64,000 nucleotides of DNA from Rickettsiales bacterium. Lineage in GTDB: Bacteria; Pseudomonadota; Alphaproteobacteria; Rickettsiales; UBA1997. The notes beneath the pieces were generated by a model that had not been told where the DNA came from, did not search any database, and saw only the letters and a list, made by a program, of their open reading frames with translations. Shown here in pieces: positions 36,862 through 45,168 of this stretch. The DNA lies in assembly GCA_017999675.1 (NCBI GenBank), contig JAGNLL010000004.1:29505-93504 (forward strand), written 5' to 3'. Both the position numbers and the translations under genes were made by a program. Numbering within the stretch: position 1 is the first letter of the stretch; every line of letters starts with the position of its first letter.

Positions 36862-37533
36862 CTATTTTATCGATCCGTCCTTTATTGTCACGGTTCTATC
36901 GGCTTTTTTTGTGAGCTCTAAATTGTGCGTAACAACCAGGCATCCGATCTCGTAATTTTTTACCAAATTTTGCAAAAGTTCGAAAATTTTTTCGGCTAAA
37001 TCTGAGTCTAAATTTCCGGTTGGTTCATCCGCCAAAATTAACGAAGGTTTTGAAACAACAGCGCGAGCTAAAGCAACACGTTGCTGCTGACCACCAGATA
37101 ATTCTGAAGGTTTGTGATTTAGGCGGTCTTTCAAACCAACTTCTTCTAAAATTTTTTCTGCCGCCGCAAAGGCCTCAGCGCGGCTTTTGCCCTGAATCAA
37201 AAGTGGCAAAGCAACATTTTCTAACGCCGAAAATTCGGGCAATAAATGGTGAAATTGGTAAACAAAACCAACGTGGTTTTTTCTAATTTCGGTGCGCGTT
37301 TTGTCGTCGGCTTTTGAGGCGTCAATCTCGTTAATAAAAACCTGCCCAGAGGTAGCGCTGTCAAGCAGCCCTGCAATTTGCAAAAGAGTGGTTTTGCCCG
37401 AACCAGAAGGCCCAATTAACGCAACTAATTCACCTTTCTTTATTTCTAAATTTACACCACGAATCGCTTCGATTTTTTGGTCACCTTGAAAAAATTCTTT
37501 AGTGACGTTGGTGAGTTTTAAAACGTTTTTCAT
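36862..37533 (-). CDS. lolD: Lipoprotein-releasing ABC transporter ATP-binding protein
   Basis: This 223-residue ABC ATPase has Walker A GPSGSGKTTLLQIAG, Q-loop YQFHHLLPEFSALENV, signature LSGGQQQRVALARA, Walker B LILADEPTGNLD and the H-loop VVTHN. The FxALENVxLPLLIxG pattern and the length fit the LolD/MacB-type subfamily. It would power release of lipoproteins from the inner membrane with LolC/E, which are not in this window. Confidence 0.85.
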   Translation of the reverse strand: MKNVLKLTNVTKEFFQGDQKIEAIRGVNLEIKKGELVALIGPSGSGKTTLLQIAGLLDSATSGQVFINEIDASKADDKTRTEIRKNHVGFVYQFHHLLPEFSALENVALPLLIQGKSRAEAFAAAEKILEEVGLKDRLNHKPSELSGGQQQRVALARAVVSKPSLILADEPTGNLDSDLAEKIFELLQNLVKNYEIGCLVVTHNLELTKKADRTVTIKDGSIK

Positions 37534-37557
37534 TTTGTGAGATTTTGTGAGAGGCCT

Positions 37558-37586
37558 AGATCCTGAGGCGAATTACCTCAGGATCT
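37558..37586. other. Hairpin after carD
   Basis: Perfect 11-bp stem agatcctgagg/cctcaggatct with a 7-nt loop between carD and lolD. A T-run follows it only on the plus strand, whereas both neighbours run on the minus strand, so it is not a standard terminator for carD. It may act as an mRNA 3'-end stabiliser. Confidence 0.7.
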
Positions 37587-37593
37587 TTTGTTT

Positions 37594-38730
37594 TTACTTC
37601 CTTCTTTTTCTGCCTTTTCTTGGCGCGTCATCATCGTCATCATCGTCGTAGTCGTCATCTTCACCGTCTTCATCTTCGTCCTCATCCTCGCTTTCTTCTT
37701 CGTCCTCATCTTCGTCGAGGTCAGATTTAACGTCGGCGTCAAAATCGTCGAAGTCGTCTTTTTGAGTAATTTTGCCTTCAGAGTTTAGTTTATCTTTTGC
37801 GGTTAGGGTGACTTTCTCTTTAGCTTCCTCAAAGTCTGAGTTGTAGATCACCGAATATTCAGTGGCTAAGCGGTAAATGGCTGTTTCGTAAATGATGCGT
37901 TCAGAATAAGATCTCTCGCCGTCTTCAATGTCGCGGGTTAAGTCGCGCAAAACTTCGGCTAAAAGTGTAATGTCACCAGAGTTAATTTTTGTTTCATATT
38001 CTTGGGCGCGACGGCTCCACATGCCTTTTAGTTTTTTTACACCGCTGCGCAAAATAACAAAAACTTCATCCATTTGCGACTTAGAAACCAAATGGCGCAA
38101 ACCAATTTTATCAGCGCTGCTCATTGGAATTTTAATCGTGAGCTTTTCTTTTTCGAAATACATCAAGTAGCAGCTAAAATCTTGGCCCAAAATTTCAGTT
38201 TTTTCGATGCTAACAATTTTGCCAATGCCGTGAGACGGGTAAACTGCGTAGTCGCCAACTTTAAAAGTCACTTTGCCGCGACTTTCGTTTTTACGAGCTA
38301 GAATAATTTTTTGAATTGAATCGCCTTTCTTTTCGGGTTCTTTTTCGGCCTCAATAACTTTTTTGTTGGTGTTCAGAATGCTTTTGGTTAAAGCCTTTCT
38401 TTGCTTGGCACTTTCTTTTGGGGTAAGTTCTTTTACTGGCGGGGCTTTTTTAGAAGATTTTTTTGCAGTCTTTACCGGCGCAATTTTTTTCTCTTTTTTA
38501 ACCGGTTTTACAATTTTTTTAACCGGCTTTTTAACCACTTTTGGTGCGGGTTTTTTAACAATTTTTGGTGCTGGTTTTTTTGCCTTTACAACTTTTTTTG
38601 GCGGCAATTTTTTAACTGGTTTTTTCACCACTTTTACAACTTTTTTCTTTTTGGGTTCGGGCTTTTTGGCCACCGCTTTTTTAAGCGGTTTTTTTGCGGC
38701 TTTAGCTTTTTGTATTTTTTTTGCAGGCAT
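37594..38730 (-). CDS. carD: CarD-family regulator with histone H1-like N-tail and acidic C-tail
   Basis: About 378 residues from ATG 38730 (MPAKKIQKAKAAKK). Residues 1-~125 are almost entirely Lys, Pro, Ala and Val (repeats such as KKPAPK and KKPVKK), like histone H1 or AlgP tails. Residues about 153-315 are the CarD domain: FKVGDYAVYPSHGIGKIVSIEK (RNA polymerase-binding Tudor-like part), KIPMSSADKIGLRHL, then helical DNA-binding part with WSRRAQEYETKINSGD. The last ~50 residues are Asp/Glu runs ending in a basic RKGRKRRK. CarD binds RNA polymerase beta and stabilises open promoters. The flanking charged tails are far longer than in typical alphaproteobacterial CarD (about 170 residues). Confidence 0.9.
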   Translation of the reverse strand: MPAKKIQKAKAAKKPLKKAVAKKPEPKKKKVVKVVKKPVKKLPPKKVVKAKKPAPKIVKKPAPKVVKKPVKKIVKPVKKEKKIAPVKTAKKSSKKAPPVKELTPKESAKQRKALTKSILNTNKKVIEAEKEPEKKGDSIQKIILARKNESRGKVTFKVGDYAVYPSHGIGKIVSIEKTEILGQDFSCYLMYFEKEKLTIKIPMSSADKIGLRHLVSKSQMDEVFVILRSGVKKLKGMWSRRAQEYETKINSGDITLLAEVLRDLTRDIEDGERSYSERIIYETAIYRLATEYSVIYNSDFEEAKEKVTLTAKDKLNSEGKITQKDDFDDFDADVKSDLDEDEDEEESEDEDEDEDGEDDDYDDDDDDDAPRKGRKRRK

Positions 38731-38944
38731 AAAATTTGCTTGTTTGGTTGAGGGTTGAAAACGAAATTTAAATTGAGAGAGCCGCACCATCCGTAATTTT
38801 AGCTTTGATGCAAGATTTTTTTTCAAAAAAAATATTCTTATTTAAAAAAGCGTTAATATTCTGCCGCGCCTTACAGAGATATAAAGCCTTGAAAGAGTAG
38901 GCTAAAACCCCATTTACAAATCTTTAAAAAACCTCCCCAATCTT

Positions 38945-40342
38945 TTGAAAAATTTTTTTAATAAGCTAAAAAACGCGGACACATCCAAATTTTTAGCAAT
39001 TCTTGACCATGCCATTGAGCACCGTCTGTTCAAGCCTGTGGTCATTTCAATTATTACCAGCTTTGTTTTGTTTAGCGGTTTTGAGCACGTACAGCATTTT
39101 GTCACTGATTACCGCGAATCAGCGGCTAGAGAGCGCCAAAGCACGCCAATCAAAATTAATATTTCGGGAAGTGGCGCCAATTTTGACGTTGACGAAAATC
39201 AGGTGGTTGAACATCGCGTTAGAAGTGGCGACACTTTGTCGAAAATTCTCAACGACAACGGCGCCTCAGAGCAAGACGTCTTCGCCATTTTAACCGCTAC
39301 AAAAAAAGTTTTTAACCCCAAGGCAATCACCACAGGTGACCAAGTTGTAATCAAATATCGCGTCAAAATTGGCTATGACGGGGCAGGGGTTGAGGCCAGC
39401 AAAAACGTGGCTCGCAAAGTGACGGTTGACAGTGTGGCAATTTCTCCCTCAGCAGAACAGCAAATTATTGTTTCACGCAAAAGTGACGGCGAATACGACG
39501 CGCGCGAAGTTAAGCTTAAGTTGCTGCGCTACGTCTCAAGATATTTCGGCACACTAAAAGACGGCTTTTACAATGACGGCGTTGCTGCAGGAATTTCGGC
39601 AACTTCAATGATGAACATGATCACGCTCTACAGCTACGATGTTGACTTTGAGCGCGACATTCACGACGGCGACAAATTTGAAATGTTGGTTGAAAGTTTT
39701 TACTCAGAAGACGGCAAAAAAATTAAAGACGGCAACGTGCTTTATTCGTCGTTAACTTTGCAAAACCGCGCCATCGAATTTTACATGCACAAGATTGATG
39801 GCAGGGTTGAATATTTTGACTCTAAAGGAAACAGCATTCGCAAATCTTTACTTAGAACCCCAATGAACGGCGCGGCGCGTGTTTCTTCGGGCTTTGGTTT
39901 AAGACGTCACCCAATTTTGGGCTATTCTAAAATGCACAAAGGTATCGACTTTGCGGCCGGCTCTGGAACCCCAATTTTAGCAGCTGGAAGTGGTACTATT
40001 GTTCATTTTGGTGTTAAAGGTGGTTACGGAAATTACGTACAAATTAAGCACAATGCAGACTACTCAACCGCTTACGGCCACGCCAGTCGATTCAATAAAA
40101 AGTTTCGCGTTGGCTCAAAAGTAAAACAAGGCGAAGTGGTGGCTTATGTTGGCAGCACTGGGCGTTCAACTGGTCCGCATTTGCACTTTGAGGTGATTTA
40201 CAAAGGCACGCAAATTAATCCGGCAAAAGTTAAGGCCACCTCGGGCTTGAGGCTTTCAGGCAAAGAGTTTGCAAGGTTTGAAGCTAGTAAGTCGGAGATC
40301 AATAAATTTCGCAAAAACATTCCTAACCAAATCAAGCGTTAA
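38945..40342 (+). CDS. M23-family murein endopeptidase with LysM-like region
   Basis: This 465-residue protein begins at a TTG (38945), as no in-frame ATG precedes the membrane segment (about residues 33-50, VVISIITSFVLFSGF). An OapA/LysM-like part (HRVRSGDTLSKILNDNG...) precedes a central domain and a C-terminal LytM/M23 domain: GFGLRRHPILGYSKMHKGIDFAAGSGTPI with HxxxD zinc ligands, YGHASRF, and HLHFEV. It probably cleaves peptidoglycan cross-links in the periplasm (MepM-like). It is divergent from carD and 5 nt upstream of the glycosyltransferase gene. Confidence 0.9.
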   Translation: MKNFFNKLKNADTSKFLAILDHAIEHRLFKPVVISIITSFVLFSGFEHVQHFVTDYRESAARERQSTPIKINISGSGANFDVDENQVVEHRVRSGDTLSKILNDNGASEQDVFAILTATKKVFNPKAITTGDQVVIKYRVKIGYDGAGVEASKNVARKVTVDSVAISPSAEQQIIVSRKSDGEYDAREVKLKLLRYVSRYFGTLKDGFYNDGVAAGISATSMMNMITLYSYDVDFERDIHDGDKFEMLVESFYSEDGKKIKDGNVLYSSLTLQNRAIEFYMHKIDGRVEYFDSKGNSIRKSLLRTPMNGAARVSSGFGLRRHPILGYSKMHKGIDFAAGSGTPILAAGSGTIVHFGVKGGYGNYVQIKHNADYSTAYGHASRFNKKFRVGSKVKQGEVVAYVGSTGRSTGPHLHFEVIYKGTQINPAKVKATSGLRLSGKEFARFEASKSEINKFRKNIPNQIKR

Positions 40343-40347
40343 GATTT

Positions 40348-41433
40348 ATGAAAATCGTCAACATTCTTTTTAACTACAAAAAATCAGCCAACCAAAATCA
40401 AATTTTGGGCGTTGAAAGATGTTTTATTGATTACAGCAAAAACCTTGTGGCAAGCGGCAATTCTGTGCTCGCAATCACCAATCCAAAAATGGTTTATTGC
40501 GACGAAGTCAAAAAAACCGGCGCAAGGCTTGCTGAGGTTAGAGCGGCAAATAACGCCGATATTTTTTCGATGATTCGCATGGCGATTTTGTTTCTTGGCT
40601 TCAAGCCAGATGCAATAATTTGCCACTCGGGTCGCGCTTTGTTTTTAGCGCGCGCCGCCAGATTTTTACTGTGCAAAAGCATTCCAATCATTGCCATTGA
40701 TCACGGCATTAAGCCAAAAAAGTTTTTAAAAGCTGATTACGTTTTAACCGTTAATTCATTTTTTAGCAGCGAGCTAGTTAAGGCTGGCAAAGCACCAGAA
40801 ACCGCCCTTGTTATTCCAAACATGATTGAAGTGCCAAAAGATTTTACCCCGCTAGTTAAACAGCCATTTCGCAAGCCAATAATTTTGGGTTCTTTAGGCA
40901 GAATTTTTCCCGAAAAAAACTTCGACAAAATTTTGCACGCCATGGCAATTTTGCGTGACCGTGGCATTGAAAGTGAGTTTTTGCTTGGCGGCGTTGGCCC
41001 TCAAGAAAAAAACCTCAAAGAAATAGCCAAAGAATTAAACCTAAAAAAACAGTTCAGAATTTTGGGATGGACTAGCCAAAAGAGAGATTTTTTTGACTCA
41101 ATCGATATTTTCGTTTTGCCGTCTGCCTACGAAACTTTCGGCATTGTTTTGCTTGAGGCCATGCTTTACTCAACGCCAATTATCACTAGCAATTCGTGGG
41201 GCCCGGATGAAATTATTTCTGACGGTGTTGATGGTTTAAAAGTGTCGCGAGACGACGCTGATGCCGTGCCAAAACTTTTGGCCGATGCGATTGAAAGAAT
41301 GATTAACAATGAAGAATTTGCCAAAGGCTTGGCGGTGAAAGCGTCAGAAAAATTCTTTGCTAATTACTCGGCAGACAAGGTGATTGAAAAGCTGAATGGA
41401 ATTATCGCGATGGTGGTGAGTAAGAGAAAATAG
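40348..41433 (+). CDS. Glycosyltransferase family 4 protein
   Basis: This 361-residue GT-B enzyme has the C-terminal domain signature GSLGRIFPEKNFDKILHAMAIL, LLGGVGPQEKNLKEIAKEL and LPSAYETFGIVLLEAML (E-x7-E motif). The N-terminal domain has an acceptor-binding Rossmann region (AIIC HSGRALFLARAA and IPIIAIDHGIKPKKF). Acceptor and donor are unknown; a lipopolysaccharide or surface glycan role is likely. It directly follows the M23 peptidase gene. Confidence 0.88.
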   Translation: MKIVNILFNYKKSANQNQILGVERCFIDYSKNLVASGNSVLAITNPKMVYCDEVKKTGARLAEVRAANNADIFSMIRMAILFLGFKPDAIICHSGRALFLARAARFLLCKSIPIIAIDHGIKPKKFLKADYVLTVNSFFSSELVKAGKAPETALVIPNMIEVPKDFTPLVKQPFRKPIILGSLGRIFPEKNFDKILHAMAILRDRGIESEFLLGGVGPQEKNLKEIAKELNLKKQFRILGWTSQKRDFFDSIDIFVLPSAYETFGIVLLEAMLYSTPIITSNSWGPDEIISDGVDGLKVSRDDADAVPKLLADAIERMINNEEFAKGLAVKASEKFFANYSADKVIEKLNGIIAMVVSKRK

Positions 41434-41443
41434 CTTTAGTTCG

Positions 41444-41557
41444 GAGCGTTGCGAATAACCACCCCAACCCCTCCTTCAAAAGGAGGGGCTTTAGATCGAT
41501 GGTGGTGGAAAAGCCCCTCCTTTTGAAGGAGGGGTTGGGGTGGTTATTCACGCACTC
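41444..41557. repeat. Composite palindromic element, family A, copy 5
   Basis: gaataaccaccccaacccct arm, inner ctcctt/aaggag hairpins, and the ggttggggtggttattcacg return arm. It lies between the convergent glycosyltransferase and tdh-like stops. Confidence 0.9.
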
Positions 41558-41587
41558 GGTCTAACTTTTTAACTAAATCTAACCTTT

Positions 41588-42532
41588 TTAACCAAGCTTC
41601 TTCCTCAAATTCAAAATCATATCATCCACCATCTCAGCAAGCCCAAACTCTGGCTTCCAACCCCACTCATTTCTTGAAGCAGAATCATCAATTGACCTAG
41701 GCCACGAATCAGCAATCGCCTGACGAAAATCTGGCTGATACTCAATTTTAAACTCGGGAATTCTTTTGGTAATTTCTGCCGCAAGTTCAGCGCAAGAAAA
41801 GCTCATCCCAGCGAAGTTAAAATTTGAGTGATGTTTTAATTTTGAAAATTCAGTTTCCGCCAAAGCAATCGTACCACGAATCGCATCAGGCATGTACATC
41901 ATCGGCAGCGTGGTGTCGGGCTTTAAAAAGCAGGTGTAGGTTTTGTTTTTGATCGCCTCGTAAAAAATTTCTACCGCGTAATCAGTTGTGCCACCACCCG
42001 GCAAAGTCTTGTAGCTGATGAGTCCGGGATATCTAATGCCGCGAATATCAAGACCAAATTTTGCCACGTAATAATCGCAAACCAGCTCGCCAGCTGCTTT
42101 GGTGAGGCCATACATGGTTTTTGGCAAAATTATTGTTTCTTGCGGAGTGTTGTCGCGCGGCGTTTCTGGGCCAAACACTGCAATTGAGCTTGGGCAAATA
42201 ATCTGCTTAATTCCAAGCTCGCGCGCCGCCTCTAAAACATTGTAAAGGCCGTTCATATTTACATCAAAACACAGGTTTGGATTGCGTTCACCAGCAGCTG
42301 AAAGGATTGCCGCCAAGTGGTAAATCACCGTCACATTGTGTTTTTTTACAATTTCGTAAAGGCGCGGTTTGTCTAAAACATTTAGCTGTTCGTAGGGCTG
42401 AAATTCTGGCGCCAAGTTTTCGGCCGCAACGTCAGAAGTAATCACATTTTGCTCACCATATTTTTTCTTAAGCGCAGCCGTAAGTTCAGATCCAATTTGC
42501 CCAACAGCACCGGTGACGAGAATTTTTTTCAT
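41588..42532 (-). CDS. L-threonine 3-dehydrogenase, SDR/epimerase type
   Basis: This 314-residue extended SDR has the NAD motif VTGAVGQIGSELT, a catalytic S plus YGLTKAAGE (YxxxK), and the TDH-specific GIRYPGLISYKTLPGGGTTDYAVEIFY block. This family oxidises L-threonine to 2-amino-3-ketobutyrate, unlike the zinc-dependent tdh. The divergent neighbour is kbl, whose product cleaves that intermediate to glycine and acetyl-CoA, which strongly supports the call. Confidence 0.9.
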   Translation of the reverse strand: MKKILVTGAVGQIGSELTAALKKKYGEQNVITSDVAAENLAPEFQPYEQLNVLDKPRLYEIVKKHNVTVIYHLAAILSAAGERNPNLCFDVNMNGLYNVLEAARELGIKQIICPSSIAVFGPETPRDNTPQETIILPKTMYGLTKAAGELVCDYYVAKFGLDIRGIRYPGLISYKTLPGGGTTDYAVEIFYEAIKNKTYTCFLKPDTTLPMMYMPDAIRGTIALAETEFSKLKHHSNFNFAGMSFSCAELAAEITKRIPEFKIEYQPDFRQAIADSWPRSIDDSASRNEWGWKPEFGLAEMVDDMILNLRKKLG

Positions 42533-42621
42533 GATTTTTTCGATTGTTAAAACAGCTTTGAATTTGCTAAAAAGCGGGGCCGTTTTTCTAGGCTTCTCAT
42601 CTCAAAATAAAATACCAAAAC

Positions 42622-43821
42622 ATGATCAAAGAACAATTTTTAAGCGACATTGCAGCCGAGCTACAAGAGTTAAAAAACACCGGTCTTTACAAAGGCGAAT
42701 ACCAAATTGTCACACCACAATCTGCTGAAATTAAGATTGCGCATCAAGGCGTGCAAAAAGAGGTTTTAAACTTTTGCGCCAATAATTATTTGGGCCTCGC
42801 CAACAATGAAAATTTAATTGAAGCGGCAAAAAAATCTCTCGACGAATATGGCCTTGGCACCGCGTCAGTTCGCTTTATTTGCGGCACATTTGACCTGCAC
42901 AAAAAATTTGAAAAAGACTTGGCAGAATTTTTAGGCTTTGAAGACACAATCACTTTTTCATCATGCTTCGCCGCCAATGGTGGTGTGTTTGCAGCGCTTT
43001 TTGACGAAAAAGATGCAATCATTTCAGCCGATCTAAATCACGCCAGCTTAATTGACGGAATCAGGCTTTCCAAGGCCGCACGCCACTTCTACCGCTTTGA
43101 CGACATGTCAGATTTAGAAGAAAAACTAAAAGCGGCGCAATCTGCAAAAAATAAAGTAATCGTCACCGACGGTGTGTTTTCAATGGATGGCGACATTGCC
43201 AAGCTAAAAGAAATTTGCGACTTAGCCGAAAAATACGGCGCCCTAGTTTTTGTCGACGACTCACACGCCACCGGATTCACCGGCGCAAATGGTCGCGGCA
43301 CCGCTGAGCTTTGCGGCGTTGAGGGCAGGGTAGATATTTTAAGCACAACTCTCGGCAAAGCTTTGGGTGGCTCAGGTGGCGGCGTAATTGCCTCTAAGAA
43401 AGAAGTAATCGACAAGCTCAGAAACAAAGCGCGCCCTTATCTTTTCTCCAACAACATTTTGCCAATGACGGCAGCGGTTGGCATTGAAATTTTAAAGATA
43501 ATCAGAAGCTCCAAATCGCTAATTCAAAAGCTTGCCGACAACACAACTTACTTCAGAGAAAAAATGGTGGCCGCCGGTTTTGACATTCGCCCAAGCACTC
43601 ATCCAGTTGTTGCCGTGATGTTTGGCGATGCGATTTTAGCGGGAAAAATTGCTAAAAAAATGATTGAAGAAGAGGCGATTTACGTGATTGCCTTTGCCTT
43701 TCCGGTAGTGCCAAAAAACGAAGCGAGAATTCGCGTGCAAATTTCTGCCGCTCACGAGAAGGAGCATTTGGATAAAGCGATTGCTGCGTTTATTAAGGTG
43801 GGGAAGGAGTTGGGGTTGTAA
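42622..43821 (+). CDS. kbl: 2-amino-3-ketobutyrate CoA ligase
   Basis: This 399-residue alpha-oxoamine synthase has NFCANNYLGLANN, the GTASVRFICGTFDLHKKFE block, VDDSHATGFTGANGRG and the PLP lysine in STTLGKALGGSGGG. The pattern ENLI..AK.SLDEYGLG and the R..R.RVQISAAH C-terminus fit KBL rather than ALAS or BioF. It makes glycine and acetyl-CoA from aminoketobutyrate, pairing with the adjacent dehydrogenase. Confidence 0.95.
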   Translation: MIKEQFLSDIAAELQELKNTGLYKGEYQIVTPQSAEIKIAHQGVQKEVLNFCANNYLGLANNENLIEAAKKSLDEYGLGTASVRFICGTFDLHKKFEKDLAEFLGFEDTITFSSCFAANGGVFAALFDEKDAIISADLNHASLIDGIRLSKAARHFYRFDDMSDLEEKLKAAQSAKNKVIVTDGVFSMDGDIAKLKEICDLAEKYGALVFVDDSHATGFTGANGRGTAELCGVEGRVDILSTTLGKALGGSGGGVIASKKEVIDKLRNKARPYLFSNNILPMTAAVGIEILKIIRSSKSLIQKLADNTTYFREKMVAAGFDIRPSTHPVVAVMFGDAILAGKIAKKMIEEEAIYVIAFAFPVVPKNEARIRVQISAAHEKEHLDKAIAAFIKVGKELGL

Positions 43822-43854
43822 AAAAACAGACGAATAAATGCAGTTAAATAAAAA

Positions 43855-43887
43855 AAGCCGACCTCTTTTTGAGGGCGGCTTTTTTTG
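43855..43887. terminator. Bidirectional intrinsic terminator
   Basis: Stem agccg-a-cctc/gagg-g-cggct with a short loop, a T-run of seven on the plus strand and an A-run on the 5' side. It lies between the convergent kbl and asd genes. Confidence 0.88.
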
Positions 43888-43911
43888 TAGAATTTGAATT
43901 AATCAGAGTTT

Positions 43912-44928
43912 TTAAAACCCGTGGTCTTTCACCAAAATCTCAGCAATTTGCACTGCGTTTAATGCCGCACCTTTTTTCAAATTGTCAGAAACAACCCAAA
44001 GCGACAAACCGTTTTTTACTGATTCGTCTTTTCTAATTCTTGAAACAAAAACTGGGTCTTGAGTTGAGCATTCAGCAGGCGTGGCAAAAACCATTTCTTG
44101 CGGACGGTCTAGCACCAAAACGCCGTCAGCTTTTTCTAGCGCAGCTCTTGCTTGTGCCACAGAAATTGGTTTTTCAAATTCAACATTCACCGACTCAGAG
44201 TGGCAGTTAAACACTGGCACGCGCACGCAAGTTGCTTCAACTTCAATTTTTGAGTCGAGAATTTTTTTGGTCTCAACTTTCATTTTCCATTCTTCTTTGG
44301 TGCAGCCGTCAGCCATGAAGCTGTCGATTTGCGGAATTACGTTGAAGGCAATTCTTTTGCTGAACTTTTTTGGAGTTGGCATTTGGTTGGCGTAGATTTG
44401 CTTGGTTGAGTTGTACAACTCATCCATTGCCTCTTTACCTGCGCCAGACACGGCTTGGTAGGTTGAAACCACAATACGTTTAATGGTTGCAATGTCGTGC
44501 AAAGGTTTCAAAGCCACCACCATTTGAATGGTTGAGCAGTTAGGATTGGCAATGATTCCGGCTTTTTTGTAGTCGGCAATTGCCTGTGGATTTACTTCAG
44601 GAACAACCAACGGAACATTTGCATCCATTCTAAAATGTGAGGTGTTGTCAATTACCACGCAGCCTTGCTTTGCAGCGCGCGGCGCGTGAATTGCCGAAAC
44701 TGCACCACCGGGAGAAAACAAGCCAATTTTTGTGCCGGTAAAATCAAAATCTTCTAAAGATTTTACGGTTAATTCTTTGTCGCCGTAAGAAACTTTTTGA
44801 CCAACCGAGCGAGGCGAGGCAAGGGCCACAACTTCAGATGCAGGAAATTTTCTTTCTGCCAAAATATTTAAAATTTCGCGGCCAACATTGCCAGTTGCGC
44901 CTGCGACGGCGATTTTTCTTTGAGACAT
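43912..44928 (-). CDS. asd: Aspartate-semialdehyde dehydrogenase
   Basis: This 338-residue enzyme has the NADP motif VAGATGNVGREIL, the catalytic Cys in ANPNCSTIQMVVAL, STYQAVSGAGKEAMDEL and the C-terminal VSDNLKKGAALNAVQIAE. It produces aspartate semialdehyde for lysine/DAP, threonine and methionine synthesis. DAP supply fits the murein genes nearby. A family A element and a divergent lpxB lie upstream. Confidence 0.96.
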   Translation of the reverse strand: MSQRKIAVAGATGNVGREILNILAERKFPASEVVALASPRSVGQKVSYGDKELTVKSLEDFDFTGTKIGLFSPGGAVSAIHAPRAAKQGCVVIDNTSHFRMDANVPLVVPEVNPQAIADYKKAGIIANPNCSTIQMVVALKPLHDIATIKRIVVSTYQAVSGAGKEAMDELYNSTKQIYANQMPTPKKFSKRIAFNVIPQIDSFMADGCTKEEWKMKVETKKILDSKIEVEATCVRVPVFNCHSESVNVEFEKPISVAQARAALEKADGVLVLDRPQEMVFATPAECSTQDPVFVSRIRKDESVKNGLSLWVVSDNLKKGAALNAVQIAEILVKDHGF

Positions 44929-45027
44929 TTGTGAGTGGAATTTGAGAATTGAAGAGTTGGCGACTGAATCGCTGCGAGCTTTTCTAATTGTTAATTCTTA
45001 AGATTTAATTCTTAATTTTAGCTTTCT

Positions 45028-45146
45028 ACTTCGCGAATAACCACCCCCAACCCCTCCTTCAAAAAGGAGGGGCTTAGTCCGCGCTCGGAGTTGAGTACTC
45101 CCCTCCTTTTCAAGGAGGGGTTGGGGGTGGTTATTCTCGACACTCG
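45028..45146. repeat. Composite palindromic element, family A, copy 6
   Basis: gaataaccacccccaacccc arm, inner ctcctt/aaggag hairpins and ggttgggggtggttattctc return arm. It lies between the divergent asd and lpxB genes, ending 22 nt before the lpxB ATG, and gives a false lpxB extension. Confidence 0.9.
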
Positions 45147-45168
45147 AACTTTCAATCTACCCAAAAAA

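Noticed and set aside
37558..37586. carD terminator
   Set aside because: The hairpin is strong, but the T-run is on the wrong strand for a minus-strand gene, so I list it only as a hairpin.
38360..38760. Long plus-strand Phe-rich frames opposite the carD Lys-rich tail
   Set aside because: They are the antisense of Lys codons (TTT from AAA) within carD and have no start context or family similarity.
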